From: Lacticaseibacillus suilingensis
GTDB taxonomy: Bacteria; Bacillota; Bacilli; Lactobacillales; Lactobacillaceae
DNA length: 64,000 bases
Assembly (NCBI RefSeq): GCF_016861845.1
Contig: NZ_BOLV01000002.1
Span: 124,001 to 188,000, forward strand
Reading direction: 5' to 3'
Made by a program: the position numbers and the translations under genes. A model generated the notes under the pieces. It had not been told where the DNA came from and made no database searches. It saw only the letters and a list, made by a program, of their open reading frames with translations. This document shows positions 1-9,990 of the stretch, piece by piece. Position 1 is the first letter of the stretch. Each line of letters begins with the position of its first letter.

Positions 1-1131
1 TTCCCCTGGCAAATCATTGTCTAAGGTGAACACAAAGTCGGGATGAATCATCCGAAAATCATTGACCACTTGTTCGACGGTTTGGTTAAGGTCCGCCGTT
101 GCATTGGGGAACTGAACATCCACTTGGTCGGCGCGAGTCAGCTCCAGCATTTCCTGAATCAGACTCTTCATCCGCTTCACTTCTTGCAGGGAAGCGGTCA
201 ACGATTCATCGAGCACTTCAGGGTCGTCTTTCCCCCAGCGGTTCAGTAGCTGCAAGTGCCCTTCCAGCACGGCCACCGGCGTGCGCAGTTCATGCGACAC
301 ATCCTGCACAAACTCGCCTTGCTGATCGATGAACCGCTGAATGCGATCCAGCATGCCGTTAAACTCATCCACCAGGTCAGACAACTCGTCATTGCGCTGC
401 AGCGGCGGAATCCGCACACTGCTTTGCGGCTCGTCATTGACCCCATCGATGGTGTTGGTGATCAGCTTAATCGGTTTCAAGAACCGCCTGGCGAGGAAGA
501 AGCCAACCAACGTGGACACCAGAAGCGCGACTGCCGCCAAGGCTGCGATAATCTCCCAAATCTGCTTCATCGTGGCGTAAAACGCCGTCATGTGATCAGT
601 GATCTGCAGATAGCCAATCATTTTGCCATTTTCGCTGGACACGATCGGTGCGCGAGCCAACATGCCGCGGAAGCGACCGTTATCCACCATTTTGATGGTG
701 GTATGTTTGACTGTGGTCAGCGGTTCGTCACTTTCCCGCGAGGTGAAAATTTTGTGGCCATCGCGATCATAAATGGCGAGCGACATATCATCGCGGGACA
801 CTTTTTGAATCACGGAATCGTCAAACACACTCCCCTGTGCTTGCCCAGTAATGGAACCATCTGGCAAACGGGTTTGACTGCTTGATTCAATCCGTGGGAG
901 CACCGTTTCATGGGTCAAGTTTGTCGTGACTGGGGCCAGCCGCAACTCGACGGCACTAATCGTTTCCTTGATGGTGCCTTGCTCCTGATTGATCAAAATC
1001 TGACGCATCAGGGTGACCAGCATCACCGAAAAAACGATAAACGTGAAGAAGATGCCCACTGCAACAACGGCTGTCCACTTGAATGCAAGGGGCAGCCGTC
1101 GTTTGGTATGAGGCTCAGGCTGGTCTGCCAT
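1..1131 (-). CDS. Sensor histidine kinase, ArlS/CsrS-like (C-terminus outside window)
   Basis: Membrane sensor kinase that would phosphorylate the response regulator encoded just upstream. The open frame runs from an ATG at 1131 to the window edge, so 377 residues are visible and the catalytic ATPase domain is missing. The visible order is a transmembrane helix near residues 20-42, an extracytoplasmic sensor region, a second helix near 200-220, a HAMP linker and the dimerisation/phosphoacceptor box with motif DVSHELRTP, whose histidine is residue 280. The start ATG overlaps the regulator's TAA stop by one base, so the two are translationally coupled. Order and spacing fit a CsrRS/ArlRS/LisRK-type system; the stimulus cannot be read from the sequence. 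Confidence 0.9.
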   Translation of the reverse strand, partial: MADQPEPHTKRRLPLAFKWTAVVAVGIFFTFIVFSVMLVTLMRQILINQEQGTIKETISAVELRLAPVTTNLTHETVLPRIESSSQTRLPDGSITGQAQGSVFDDSVIQKVSRDDMSLAIYDRDGHKIFTSRESDEPLTTVKHTTIKMVDNGRFRGMLARAPIVSSENGKMIGYLQITDHMTAFYATMKQIWEIIAALAAVALLVSTLVGFFLARRFLKPIKLITNTIDGVNDEPQSSVRIPPLQRNDELSDLVDEFNGMLDRIQRFIDQQGEFVQDVSHELRTPVAVLEGHLQLLNRWGKDDPEVLDESLTASLQEVKRMKSLIQEMLELTRADQVDVQFPNATADLNQTVEQVVNDFRMIHPDFVFTLDNDLPGE

Positions 1132-1817
1132 TAGGAGCGCATCACGTAGCCGGTGCCCCGAACCGTCTGAATGTAGCTAGGTTCCCCTGGCCGATCGATC
1201 TTATTGCGGATATAACGGACGTAAACGTCCACCACGTTGGTTTCAACATCTGAGTTATAACCCCAGACCTTGGACAACAACACGTCCCGGGCCAACACGA
1301 CGTTGATGTTTTCCATCAGGGTCAAAAGCAGCTCATATTCGCGCTTGGTCAGCTCGATGATGTCATCCCCGCGCCGCACCACACGATTTTCCTTTTCGAT
1401 GGTCAAATCACGATACGTAATCGTCGTTTGCTTCGCCGCGTTATGTTCGCCTTCGATGCTGATGCGCCGCAGCAGCGCGCGCAGCCGCGCCAGTAATTCT
1501 TCAATGGCAAAAGGCTTCACGATATAGTCATCAGCCCCATGATCCAACCCGGAAACGCGATCAATCACGGAATCCCGCGCCGTCATCATGATGATTGGGG
1601 TGTTTTTGACCTGCCGCACGCGCCGGCAAACTTCCAGCCCATTCAGCTCTGGCAACATCAAATCAAGCAAGATGGCATCCCAGTCCTCTGACAAAGCCGC
1701 CTCCAAGCCAGTCCGGCCGTTAAAGTGTACGGCCGTTTCATACCCTTCATGCTTCAATTCGAGTTCAACGAAGCGCGCAAGGTTTTTCTCATCTTCAATA
1801 ATTAAAATTCGGCTCAT
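1131..1817 (-). CDS. OmpR-family response regulator, ArlR/CsrR-like
   Basis: DNA-binding response regulator of 228 residues, normal length for the OmpR/PhoB family. The receiver domain (about 1-120) has the acidic pair E8/D9/E10, the phosphoacceptor D52 in LLDLMLP, and the conserved lysine in the VKPFAIEEL segment. The C-terminal winged helix (about 130-226) ends in the usual VRGTGYV wing. It is followed directly by the kinase gene with a one-base overlap. The upstream region holds an extended -10 box and several TTCTCAT repeats that could be regulator sites. Assignment to the ArlR/CsrR branch rests on overall similarity; target genes are unknown. Confidence 0.93.
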   Translation of the reverse strand: MSRILIIEDEKNLARFVELELKHEGYETAVHFNGRTGLEAALSEDWDAILLDLMLPELNGLEVCRRVRQVKNTPIIMMTARDSVIDRVSGLDHGADDYIVKPFAIEELLARLRALLRRISIEGEHNAAKQTTITYRDLTIEKENRVVRRGDDIIELTKREYELLLTLMENINVVLARDVLLSKVWGYNSDVETNVVDVYVRYIRNKIDRPGEPSYIQTVRGTGYVMRS

Positions 1818-2072
1818 GACGTGTACTCCTTAATCTCTTGTGCTCATCAGGCCACTTCTCATACTGGAGGGACCCAACGGTAACTTTTTCTCATTCTTAC
1901 ATTTGCTTTGTCATTCTACCATAGTTAACAGGCAGATGCTATCACATCAGTTTCTAACTTTCTCATCCTTAAGGAAACTATGAGAATTAAGAATATTTGG
2001 TATTGGTATATACCGTTATTCTATCCGTTGTTAATGGTACCTGTAAATTTTCTGATGGTATAGTCCAATGGC
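1818..2072. promoter_or_regulatory. Upstream region of the two-component operon
   Basis: No gene is seen here. On the minus strand a TGGTAGAAT extended -10 element (hexamer at 1913-1918) precedes the regulator by about 95 bases, and AAGGAG lies before its ATG. The heptamer TTCTCAT occurs at 1856-1862, 1888-1894 and 1960-1966, with the inverted form ATGAGAA at 1980-1986. GGTATATACC is a 10-bp palindrome near 2014-2023. The repeats could be autoregulatory sites; that is inference. Confidence 0.4.
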
Positions 2073-2122
2073 CAAAAGAAAAGACGTTACCGCCTCAACC
2101 AACTGGTCAGGCGGTAACGTCT
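2073..2122 (-). terminator. Rho-independent terminator of gnd
   Basis: A 14-bp perfect inverted repeat (AGACGTTACCGCCT and its complement, 2082-2095 and 2109-2122) is followed on the minus strand by TTTCTTTT. It begins about 10 bases after the gnd stop codon. Confidence 0.9.
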
Positions 2123-2133
2123 CTATAAACCGT

Positions 2134-3558
<1,425 letters not shown>

Positions 3559-3670
3559 TAGATTGCCTCCTAAACGGTATTAGAAGCTGCCGTTATTATG
3601 AATTCGTTTAAAAGCCATTACATGGTTATGTTAGCAAAGTTGGCGTCAGTTTTAAAGTGACGCTGGCCAG

Positions 3671-4222
3671 TTACTTTTGCTTGTCATCATCATCAGGAAA
3701 CAAGCCTTTAAGCTTTTCAAACGCTGGATTCGGGCGGTCTTGCTCCTGCTCTTTGGCAAAGTCATCCTCGCCCATGACCGTCCAGTTGTCGCCTTTGGGC
3801 ATAATGCCTTGCGCTGCTTCTTCCGGGGTCAGCACCTGCATCGGAATACTCAAGAGCACATGGTCGGCAATGGCCGGGTGCAAATCCAGGGTGTCACCGT
3901 CAAGGTCCAGCACCAGCTGGCCATCTTCGTACTTGTCTTTGTGTCTTTCATCGGTGAGATACACTTCACTAAAAGTGAAATCTAGCGGCAAAACCACCGG
4001 CTGCAAACTCCGGGTGGACGGCACCGTCAGCTTACCGCCTAACGTCACGCTGACCAAAATATCACCATCATCGAAGCTGACATAACCGTCAGCCTTCACT
4101 GGCGTCACGTCGAGAATTTCGGGATCGCGTTCCATCAGCTCCTGCTTCAAATCCAGGGTCTCGGTGAAATGCAGTGGCGTCTGGCGGTATTTGGCCAGCT
4201 CACTTAATGTCCATTTAAGCAT
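3671..4222 (-). CDS. yceD: YceD/YlbN family protein (DUF177)
   Basis: 183-residue DUF177 protein. Members normally sit beside rpmF or in ribosome-assembly gene clusters and are thought to act in 23S rRNA or ribosome metabolism; the biochemical role is not settled. The acidic DDGDILVSV segment and the late LDLDGDTLDLHPAIADHVLLS block are typical. The C-terminus is charged and ends in DDDDKQK. It is the last gene of the yqe operon, 9 bases after tmcAL, with an AGGAGA site before its ATG. rpmF, the frequent partner, does not follow here. A weak stem at 3643-3663 lies just downstream. Confidence 0.85.
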   Translation of the reverse strand: MLKWTLSELAKYRQTPLHFTETLDLKQELMERDPEILDVTPVKADGYVSFDDGDILVSVTLGGKLTVPSTRSLQPVVLPLDFTFSEVYLTDERHKDKYEDGQLVLDLDGDTLDLHPAIADHVLLSIPMQVLTPEEAAQGIMPKGDNWTVMGEDDFAKEQEQDRPNPAFEKLKGLFPDDDDKQK

Positions 4223-4231
4223 ATTGTCTCC

Positions 4232-5368
4232 TTATTTCATCAGGGGGATGCGGCCATAATTTTGGCGCGTTCCCACCAGCGTTTCATATAAATTATCCGC
4301 TCGCTGCTGCGCATACATCATGCCGCCTGGCGCAATCATGTCAGCGGCCACCTTGGTAATCAGAGGGAGCGAGACCTCTTTCTTAACCGCATTCAGATAG
4401 GCTCGGCCGGCTGGAGTAAACCCTAGGACATGTAAATAGCGATGGGCAGTGGCGTCAGCCATGACGGCCCTAGTCAGATTCAACGTCACATACAGACACA
4501 GCCGCCTCATGCGAGCAAAGGTGTAGCGCTTGGATTTGATTTGCGCCATGTAACCAGCAAAATCCTTAGCGCCTGCCAGCTGCTGCGTCAGGCGATATTC
4601 CAAACCTTCACTCATGGTGTAAACTTGCCGGAGCGCCGCGAGATCGGCGGTTTGCAGGCGATAGCGCAGCAGTGGAAACAAGTCATCCCAAGTCTGGAGC
4701 CGCTTTGCCAGCCCTGAGGCCATGGCAGGCGGCACCAGCGCCGCAACCGAATCCCCTGCCGCTACCCGCCGGCGAATCGCACTGCCGCTGGCAAAATTGC
4801 CTTGGGCTTGAGCCGCGTCATGCCCTGCCCCTTGGCGGGCAAAAGCCAATAACTTCATTGGTTGTGGTTGCGCCAGCGCGGCTTGGGCATAACTCAACCC
4901 CAGCAGTAAGTTCGGCGCAGTTAAGCTCACACCAGCCGTTTGCTGATAATAATGATTCAGCTGCGTGGCATAAGTTTCGGTGAAGTCTTGAAACAAGTTT
5001 TTACTGGGCGGCGCCGCGGCCACGGCTTGCGCCAGCCCCAGATAATCAATCTCTGGCGCCTCGCTACCAAAAGCCAGCTGGTCCACGCCCAGTGCTGTCA
5101 GTAGCGCCACCGCGCCTGCCGCAAAGCCGTCCGCCGCCTGCACGGCATCGGTGGTGGGCAGCTCCACCACCACATCCGCGCCGCTGACTAGTGCGGCCTC
5201 AGCGCGCGTCCACTTGTCGATTAGAGCAGGTTCACCGCGCTGCACATAGTTGCCTGACATCACCACCACCACCACATCGGCTTGGCCCAACTGCCGCGCT
5301 TGGTGCAAGGCATAGACATGGCCATTGTGGAGCGGGTTGAATTCAGCAATCATTCCAACCGCGCGCAT
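4232..5368 (-). CDS. tmcAL: tRNA(Met) cytidine acetate ligase, TmcAL/YlbM
   Basis: Nucleotidyltransferase-fold enzyme of the YlbM/TmcAL family, which acetylates the wobble cytidine of elongator tRNA-Met using acetate and ATP. The motif AEFNPLHNGH near the N-terminus is the family version of the HxGH nucleotidyltransferase signature. A longer frame opens at 5431, but the family N-terminus (MRAVGMIAEFNP) begins at the ATG at 5368, which follows an AGAAGGGA site and abuts the yqeM stop codon (TGATATG). The chosen start gives 378 residues, close to the usual 380-400. Function is by family; nothing looks damaged. Confidence 0.88.
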   Translation of the reverse strand: MRAVGMIAEFNPLHNGHVYALHQARQLGQADVVVVVMSGNYVQRGEPALIDKWTRAEAALVSGADVVVELPTTDAVQAADGFAAGAVALLTALGVDQLAFGSEAPEIDYLGLAQAVAAAPPSKNLFQDFTETYATQLNHYYQQTAGVSLTAPNLLLGLSYAQAALAQPQPMKLLAFARQGAGHDAAQAQGNFASGSAIRRRVAAGDSVAALVPPAMASGLAKRLQTWDDLFPLLRYRLQTADLAALRQVYTMSEGLEYRLTQQLAGAKDFAGYMAQIKSKRYTFARMRRLCLYVTLNLTRAVMADATAHRYLHVLGFTPAGRAYLNAVKKEVSLPLITKVAADMIAPGGMMYAQQRADNLYETLVGTRQNYGRIPLMK

Positions 5369-5369
5369 A

Positions 5370-6101
5370 TCATCCCTTCTTTGCGTGAAAGAACCAGCGA
5401 GTGCTATCAGGTGCCACCGCACCGGTGCCAAAATCTGCGGTCACTTCAATGTCTGTAAAACCGGCAGCCTTGAGCGCTTTTTCGTAGTCGGCAATCGGGT
5501 AAGTGCGCTCCTCATGGGTTTCGATCAGCGGATGATAGGCATCGATGGCTTCATCGTAAACGAAGAACGTCAAATCATGGGAAGCCGAATGTGGCACCTC
5601 ACCAGCGTAACTATGCCACAAAAAGGCATAATCCTCGGTCTGGTAATTGTACATGTAGCCTGGGAACAGGTCGTCCATTTGATGCAGCGAGTGCGCATCA
5701 AACATGAAGTCCCCACCTTGCGGCAAATGGGCCGCCACCTGCTTAAACACTGCCGTCACACTGGCCAAATCCGGCATGTAACAAATCGAATCATCAAAGC
5801 AAGTCACCACCGGGTATTCCCCCAGCGCGCTTAAATCGCGCATGTCGCCTTGAATCAGGGGCAACTGCAGGCCCTTGGCAGACAGCTTGGCATCGGCTAA
5901 CGCCAACATTTCGTTGGACAAATCAAAGACGGTCGGCTGATAGCCGGCCGCCGCCAATAACCCAGCCAAGCTGCCGGAGCCGCCGGCGAGCTCAAGCACT
6001 GGTTGCGGCGCCACGCGCGCCTGTACATAATCGCGCCACTTCAGATACAGGGACTCGTCCATCAAGGTGTCATACACCTGCGCAAAGGTGGCGTAAATCA
6101 T
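5370..6101 (-). CDS. yqeM: Class I SAM-dependent methyltransferase, YqeM
   Basis: 243-residue methyltransferase with the SAM-binding motif LELAGGSGSLA near residues 36-46 and the acidic post-motif VFDLSNEML. The conserved position in the operon, between rsfS and tmcAL, identifies it as YqeM; its substrate is not established. The start ATG overlaps the rsfS stop in an ATGA arrangement, suggesting coupled translation. The frame is intact and of family length (about 245-250). Confidence 0.88.
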   Translation of the reverse strand: MIYATFAQVYDTLMDESLYLKWRDYVQARVAPQPVLELAGGSGSLAGLLAAAGYQPTVFDLSNEMLALADAKLSAKGLQLPLIQGDMRDLSALGEYPVVTCFDDSICYMPDLASVTAVFKQVAAHLPQGGDFMFDAHSLHQMDDLFPGYMYNYQTEDYAFLWHSYAGEVPHSASHDLTFFVYDEAIDAYHPLIETHEERTYPIADYEKALKAAGFTDIEVTADFGTGAVAPDSTRWFFHAKKG

Positions 6102-6454
6102 GCGTTGACCCAGTTGGAAACGTCAACCAGTGGCGCTTGTTGCCACAGCTTTTCCAAGTTATAGAATTGCCGTTCTTCTGGGGTGAAGACATTGACCACG
6201 ACATCCCCGAAGTCCATCAAAATCCACTTGGAGTCTTTGTTCCCTTCGATGCGCGGATCAACGCCACCTGCGGCTTTCACCTGCGTTTCAATTTCATCGA
6301 CAATGGCTTGCACTTGGCGCGTTGAGCCGGCACTCATGATCACAAAATAATCCGCCAGCAAGGAGACCTTGGTCATATCCAAGGCCACAATGTCCTCGGC
6401 CCGTTTTTCATCAGCCGCGTGAACGGCGGTTTGCAGTAATGCTTTGGTATCCAG
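6098..6454 (-). CDS. rsfS: Ribosomal silencing factor RsfS, near-cognate start codon
   Basis: RsfS (YbeB/Iojap) binds ribosomal protein L14 and blocks subunit joining in stationary phase. The first ATG in frame is at 6388, but the 22 codons upstream encode the conserved N-terminus, including AADEKRAEDIVAL, so the true start lies further up. A strong AAGGAGGG site is preceded in frame by TAA, leaving only CTG at 6454 (7 bases after GGAGG) or ATT at 6457 as plausible initiators. I use CTG, giving 118 residues, normal for the family. The conserved ADYFVI and DFGDVVVNVF segments are present. The gene overlaps yqeM by four bases. Confidence 0.88.
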   Translation of the reverse strand: MDTKALLQTAVHAADEKRAEDIVALDMTKVSLLADYFVIMSAGSTRQVQAIVDEIETQVKAAGGVDPRIEGNKDSKWILMDFGDVVVNVFTPEERQFYNLEKLWQQAPLVDVSNWVNA

Positions 6455-6483
6455 AATAAACCCTCCTTAAGGTGAGGCGCAGG

Positions 6484-7098
6484 TTAGGCCCGCGCTGCTT
6501 GTGTTTTCTTCAAAAAGGCATTATAGGTCAGCAACGTTTTCGGATAAACCGTCAGCTCGCTGCCAATCAAGTATTGCAGTGTATTTTTCATTTCAATGAA
6601 GCTGGCCAGCTCGAGATTGGTCTCAGCGGCCTTGCGTGCTTGGACTTCTGCATCTAAAGTACGAGCAGGTTCAATGAAGTCAGCAACGAAAATAATTTGA
6701 TCCAGCACAGTCATCTCAGGATCGCCGGTGGTATGGCGCTCAATCGCTTGGAGCACCTCATGATCCATGATGCCGGTTTCGGTTTTGATGAACCAAGTAC
6801 CAACAATGCCGTGCCAGACACCGCGATTATACTGGAGCAACGCCGGATCAAAGCCATTTTCAACAATTACACGGCGGTACTCTTCCACCGGAATCTGCTT
6901 GGCATAGTCATGCAGCAGACCGGCTAAACCAGCGCGATCCACATCGGCATCGAAGCGTTGCGCTAGCTGCCGGGCCGTGGTTTCGACCCTCAGACAGTGC
7001 TGAAAGCGGGCGTCATCTAGCCGATTTTGCAAATGATTGAGCAGCTCAGTGCGAGACAAGCCTTGCGTGAGGCTTTGCGGATATTCAATGTTCGTCAA
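6484..7098 (-). CDS. yqeK: YqeK, HD-domain Ap4A hydrolase (symmetrical)
   Basis: HD-superfamily enzyme; YqeK proteins cleave diadenosine tetraphosphate symmetrically to two ADP. The HD motif is in [10 protein letters not shown], preceded by the metal-binding histidine of HCLRVE. An ATG-initiated frame opens at 7254 but overlaps nadD deeply. The TTG at 7098 sits 7 bases after AAGGG, matches the family N-terminus, and gives 204 residues, the usual size. With this start the gene overlaps the nadD 3' end by 14 bases, so translation is probably coupled. Confidence 0.88.
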   Translation of the reverse strand: MTNIEYPQSLTQGLSRTELLNHLQNRLDDARFQHCLRVETTARQLAQRFDADVDRAGLAGLLHDYAKQIPVEEYRRVIVENGFDPALLQYNRGVWHGIVGTWFIKTETGIMDHEVLQAIERHTTGDPEMTVLDQIIFVADFIEPARTLDAEVQARKAAETNLELASFIEMKNTLQYLIGSELTVYPKTLLTYNAFLKKTQAARA

Positions 7099-7738
7099 GA
7101 TACAACCCTTCTTTCTCGATATAATTCCGGACACAATCTGGCACCAGATAACGGATGCTTTGTCCGGTTCTAATTTTCGTGCGAATCTGACTGGAGGAAA
7201 TCTCAATGGTGGGGGCATCGACCCAGGTAATCGGATACGGACTAGTGGGCGCAAAACCGCGGCGCTTGACGCCGACGAAATGCACCAGCTTTAGTAGTTC
7301 ATCAATGGCGCGCCATTTGGGCAAGTAATTCACCATATCGGCGCCGATGATGAAGTAGTAATCGGTGTCTGGATGGGCTTTAGTGAGCTGGCGCATGGTA
7401 TCAATGGAATAGCTGACCCCGCCACGTTGCACTTCAATCAATTCTAGCCCAAACATGGGATTGTCGTGAATTGCCGCTTGTAGCATCTCAACGCGCTGTG
7501 GCGCCGGGATGGCTTCTTTATGATCGACATGTGGCGGCAAATTGTCCGGCATGAACAGGACTTTGCTCAAGCCCAATTGCGTGCCCACGGTTTCCGCCAT
7601 GATCAAATGCCCCAAGTGGACGGGATTAAAAGTGCCACCCAGCAGGCCGACTTGTTTGCGCCGTGGCCCCAGAATCTGTTCACTGACCTCTTCGGTGATC
7701 ACCGGTTGGCTCAGGTGTGTTTGCAGCGTGTTGGTCAC
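7085..7738 (-). CDS. nadD: Nicotinate-nucleotide adenylyltransferase
   Basis: NAD biosynthesis enzyme that adenylates nicotinate mononucleotide to deamido-NAD. It has the nucleotidyltransferase motif [11 protein letters not shown] (about residues 34-44) and the second ATP-binding motif SSSQIRTKI toward the C-terminus. At 217 residues it is slightly longer than most because of a 25-30 residue N-terminal extension. The start is GTG at 7738, weakly preceded by GGGGTGA. It lies between yhbY and yqeK, the standard Firmicute arrangement. Confidence 0.94.
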   Translation of the reverse strand: MTNTLQTHLSQPVITEEVSEQILGPRRKQVGLLGGTFNPVHLGHLIMAETVGTQLGLSKVLFMPDNLPPHVDHKEAIPAPQRVEMLQAAIHDNPMFGLELIEVQRGGVSYSIDTMRQLTKAHPDTDYYFIIGADMVNYLPKWRAIDELLKLVHFVGVKRRGFAPTSPYPITWVDAPTIEISSSQIRTKIRTGQSIRYLVPDCVRNYIEKEGLYLDEH

Positions 7739-7742
7739 AGTC

Positions 7743-8057
7743 TCACCCCAATTTGGCCACTTCGACAGACAGCTTCTGATGCTCTTCCTTACTGGCCTTG
7801 CGATACATCAACACCGTCCGACCAATGGTTTGAGCGACCTGGGCGCCAGGAATGGTGCGGGCTAAGAAGGCCCCGACCTGCGCCGGCGTTTCCTCTGCCG
7901 TTTGGAGCAGAGAAATCTTAACTAATTCGCGGGCTTCCAAGGCTTTGGCCACCCCATCCACGAATTGATCTGAAAGCCCATTTTTACCCAGTGACACTAG
8001 CGGACGCATGGTGTTTGCGCGGCTGCGCAAAAAGCGTTTTTGTTTTCCTGTTAACAT
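7743..8057 (-). CDS. yhbY: YhbY family CRM-domain RNA-binding protein
   Basis: 104-residue single CRM-domain protein; YhbY binds pre-50S ribosomal particles. The GxxG-type RNA-binding loop appears as SLGKNGLS near residues 22-29. The ATG has a clear AGGAGGTC site. It sits between yqeH and nadD, both close by, within an operon that couples ribosome assembly to NAD synthesis. Length and motif are normal. Confidence 0.92.
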   Translation of the reverse strand: MLTGKQKRFLRSRANTMRPLVSLGKNGLSDQFVDGVAKALEARELVKISLLQTAEETPAQVGAFLARTIPGAQVAQTIGRTVLMYRKASKEEHQKLSVEVAKLG

Positions 8058-8066
8058 GCTGACCTC

Positions 8067-9185
8067 CTAAATCAAAGCCTTGCGCAATAAGACATCGACC
8101 CCTTCCGGCGCATAGCCGGCAACCATCGCCCCGGCCGGGACAACCACCCAGCCGAGTCCGGCAATCACAAGATCGGATTTTTCCTTCGGCGTAAACTCAA
8201 AGCGCGCCAGCGGCGGGAAAGTCGCCAAATCTTCGGCCCGCGGCGGACTGAGTAAGTCCCCGCGATGCTTTTCGTAAAAGGCATCCGCATTGGCCAGCTT
8301 GGTCCGGTGGAGCAGTAGCTGATTATCGGCATACACCGTGAAGCCTGCCTTCGGTCCCCGCAAGTAATCAAAGCGCGCTAACCCAGCAAAGAATAACGTC
8401 TGGCCAGCGTTAAGCTGGAACACTGTTGGGCGAATCGGCTTCGTGGGCGCCACCAGCTGGAGATCCTTGGGATTAACGTAATGCGCCATTTGGTGGCGGT
8501 GAATAATCCCTGGGGTGTCAATCAAGAAATGCCCATCCGCCAGCGGGATCTGAATGCGGTCCAGGGTCGTGCCGGGAAAACGCGAGGTGGTGATTAAATC
8601 GCCCATTCCATTTTCATCTTTAATGATCCGGTTGATCAAGGTCGACTTGCCAGTGTTCGTCACCCCGACCACATAGACATCACGATGCTCACGGTACTGT
8701 TCAATCAGCGCCAGCAGGTCATCCAGATTGCGACCTTTCTTCGCGCTGGTTAACAACGTCGCCACCGGCCGCAAGCCTTGAGCATGAGCAGCCTGGGTCA
8801 ACCAGTTGGTCACGCGCCGCTCATTAATGGATTTGGGTAAGACATCAGCTTTGTTGCCGACCAAAATCACCGGGTTGTCACCGACGAAGCGATGAAGGCC
8901 AGGAATGACACTGCCATTAAAGTCAAAAATATCAACCACATTGACAATCAAGGCGTCGCTTTCCCCAATTTTATTCAGTAAGCGCAAAAAATCGTCGTCG
9001 GTCAATTCGACTGGCGCGATTTCGTTGTAGTGCCGCAAGCGGAAGCAGCGCTGGCAATAAATATCCTCGCCGGCATCCGCCTTGGCTAAACTGCTGGCCG
9101 GCAAGTAGCCAGCAGCTTTGGGATCGGTCGTTTGCAGCTTGGCGCCGCAACCAATGCAATAAAGCGCGTCATCAGTGTTTGCCAT
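8067..9185 (-). CDS. yqeH: Circularly permuted ribosome-biogenesis GTPase YqeH
   Basis: GTPase needed for 30S subunit assembly in Bacillus. An N-terminal zinc finger is formed by the CIGCG and YCQRC cysteine pairs (residues about 10-42). The GTPase motifs come in permuted order: NKAD (G4) first, then GVTNTGKST (G1) and DTPG (G3), the hallmark of the YqeH/YlqF group. The length of 372 is usual. The start overlaps the yqeG 3' end by 14 bases and has GGAGG nine bases upstream. Confidence 0.95.
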   Translation of the reverse strand: MANTDDALYCIGCGAKLQTTDPKAAGYLPASSLAKADAGEDIYCQRCFRLRHYNEIAPVELTDDDFLRLLNKIGESDALIVNVVDIFDFNGSVIPGLHRFVGDNPVILVGNKADVLPKSINERRVTNWLTQAAHAQGLRPVATLLTSAKKGRNLDDLLALIEQYREHRDVYVVGVTNTGKSTLINRIIKDENGMGDLITTSRFPGTTLDRIQIPLADGHFLIDTPGIIHRHQMAHYVNPKDLQLVAPTKPIRPTVFQLNAGQTLFFAGLARFDYLRGPKAGFTVYADNQLLLHRTKLANADAFYEKHRGDLLSPPRAEDLATFPPLARFEFTPKEKSDLVIAGLGWVVVPAGAMVAGYAPEGVDVLLRKALI

Positions 9186-9702
9186 TCAATTCCTCCGCAT
9201 AATCGATGAGATGGTGTTTGTTCATTCGTTTCATAATGCGCCGCTCAAAAAAGCGGTTAATGCGTGTATTCCAGGCGTCTGTTTCAATCAGGGGCTGGAC
9301 CAAGATGGTGCGCACCCCTGCCGTGTTGCCGCCAGCGATATCGGTCATTAGTTGATCACCAACCATGACCACCTCGGCTTTCGTCAAGCTGAGCTGGCGC
9401 ACCGCGCGATTGATGCCAGTGGGTAGTGGTTTCAACGCCCGCGAAACAAAGGGCAGTTCCAATTTAGCCAAGGCGCGCGCAATGCGGTCAGCATTGTTGT
9501 TGGACACCACCATCACCGTGATGCCGGCGTTTTTCATTTCGCTAAGCCACTGCCGCAGCTGCGGGGTACCGTCTGGATTGTTCCAGGCGATCAAGGTATT
9601 ATCTAGATCCGTCAACACCGCGCGAATCCCTTCTCGTTTCAATTGTGCTGGGGTCAGATTATAAATCGCTTTGATTGCCCATGTCGGTTCAAACAGTGCC
9701 AC
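9172..9702 (-). CDS. yqeG: YqeG family HAD-IIIA phosphatase
   Basis: 176-residue HAD-superfamily hydrolase. The catalytic aspartates are in LTDLDNTLI near residue 33, and motif III is in VGDQLMTDI. YqeG members resemble mitochondrial-type phosphatidylglycerophosphate phosphatases, but the in vivo substrate in Firmicutes is uncertain. It starts with GTG at 9702 after AAGGAGG and is the first gene of the operon. A TATACT -10 element lies at 9738-9743 on the minus strand. Confidence 0.9.
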   Translation of the reverse strand: MALFEPTWAIKAIYNLTPAQLKREGIRAVLTDLDNTLIAWNNPDGTPQLRQWLSEMKNAGITVMVVSNNNADRIARALAKLELPFVSRALKPLPTGINRAVRQLSLTKAEVVMVGDQLMTDIAGGNTAGVRTILVQPLIETDAWNTRINRFFERRIMKRMNKHHLIDYAEELNGKH

Positions 9703-9768
9703 CAGGCCGCCTCCTTATATGTTCCATAGTCCTTAATAGTATAGTCGATTTAAGCGCGAAATGCACGA

Positions 9769-9945
9769 CAGGCTGCGGAGGTCGGCGGGCTTAGTCCGAC
9801 GAGTAGCCTTTCTAACGCATGTCAGTCTGTACGCGCTCTGCGCTACAGACTGAGCAAGCCTGAAGCATTGCCAGCGTTTTTTGCTGGCGAGGCTTCAGGC
9901 GTAGCTAATCGCTCGGACGTTGCCGACCGTAGCGCAACTAGGCTG
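9769..9945. repeat. Family 2 palindromic element, copy 2c with extra hairpin
   Basis: Intergenic structured repeat flanked by CAGGCTGCGGAG and CAACTAGGCTG. Nested pairings are GGTCGGC/GCCGACC (9780-9786 with 9922-9928), GTCCGA/TCGGAC (9794-9799 with 9913-9918), and a long apical stem of 18 positions (9858-9875 with 9883-9900, two non-Watson-Crick pairs). This copy has an inserted hairpin, CAGTCTGTA/TACAGACTG (9823-9831 with 9844-9852), absent from copies at 24872 and 25001. No convincing protein is encoded. Confidence 0.85.
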
Positions 9946-9990
9946 TGGAGTGAGGCCGCCCATAGCCGGATGAGTATGGGTGTTGCTGAC

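Noticed and set aside
256-885. 209-codon open frame opposite the histidine kinase
   Set aside because: The kinase on the minus strand carries all expected motifs; this frame is its shadow.
5369-5431. Upstream extension of tmcAL to 5431
   Set aside because: The extra 21 residues overlap yqeM, lack a ribosome-binding site and have no family match; ATG 5368 fits better.
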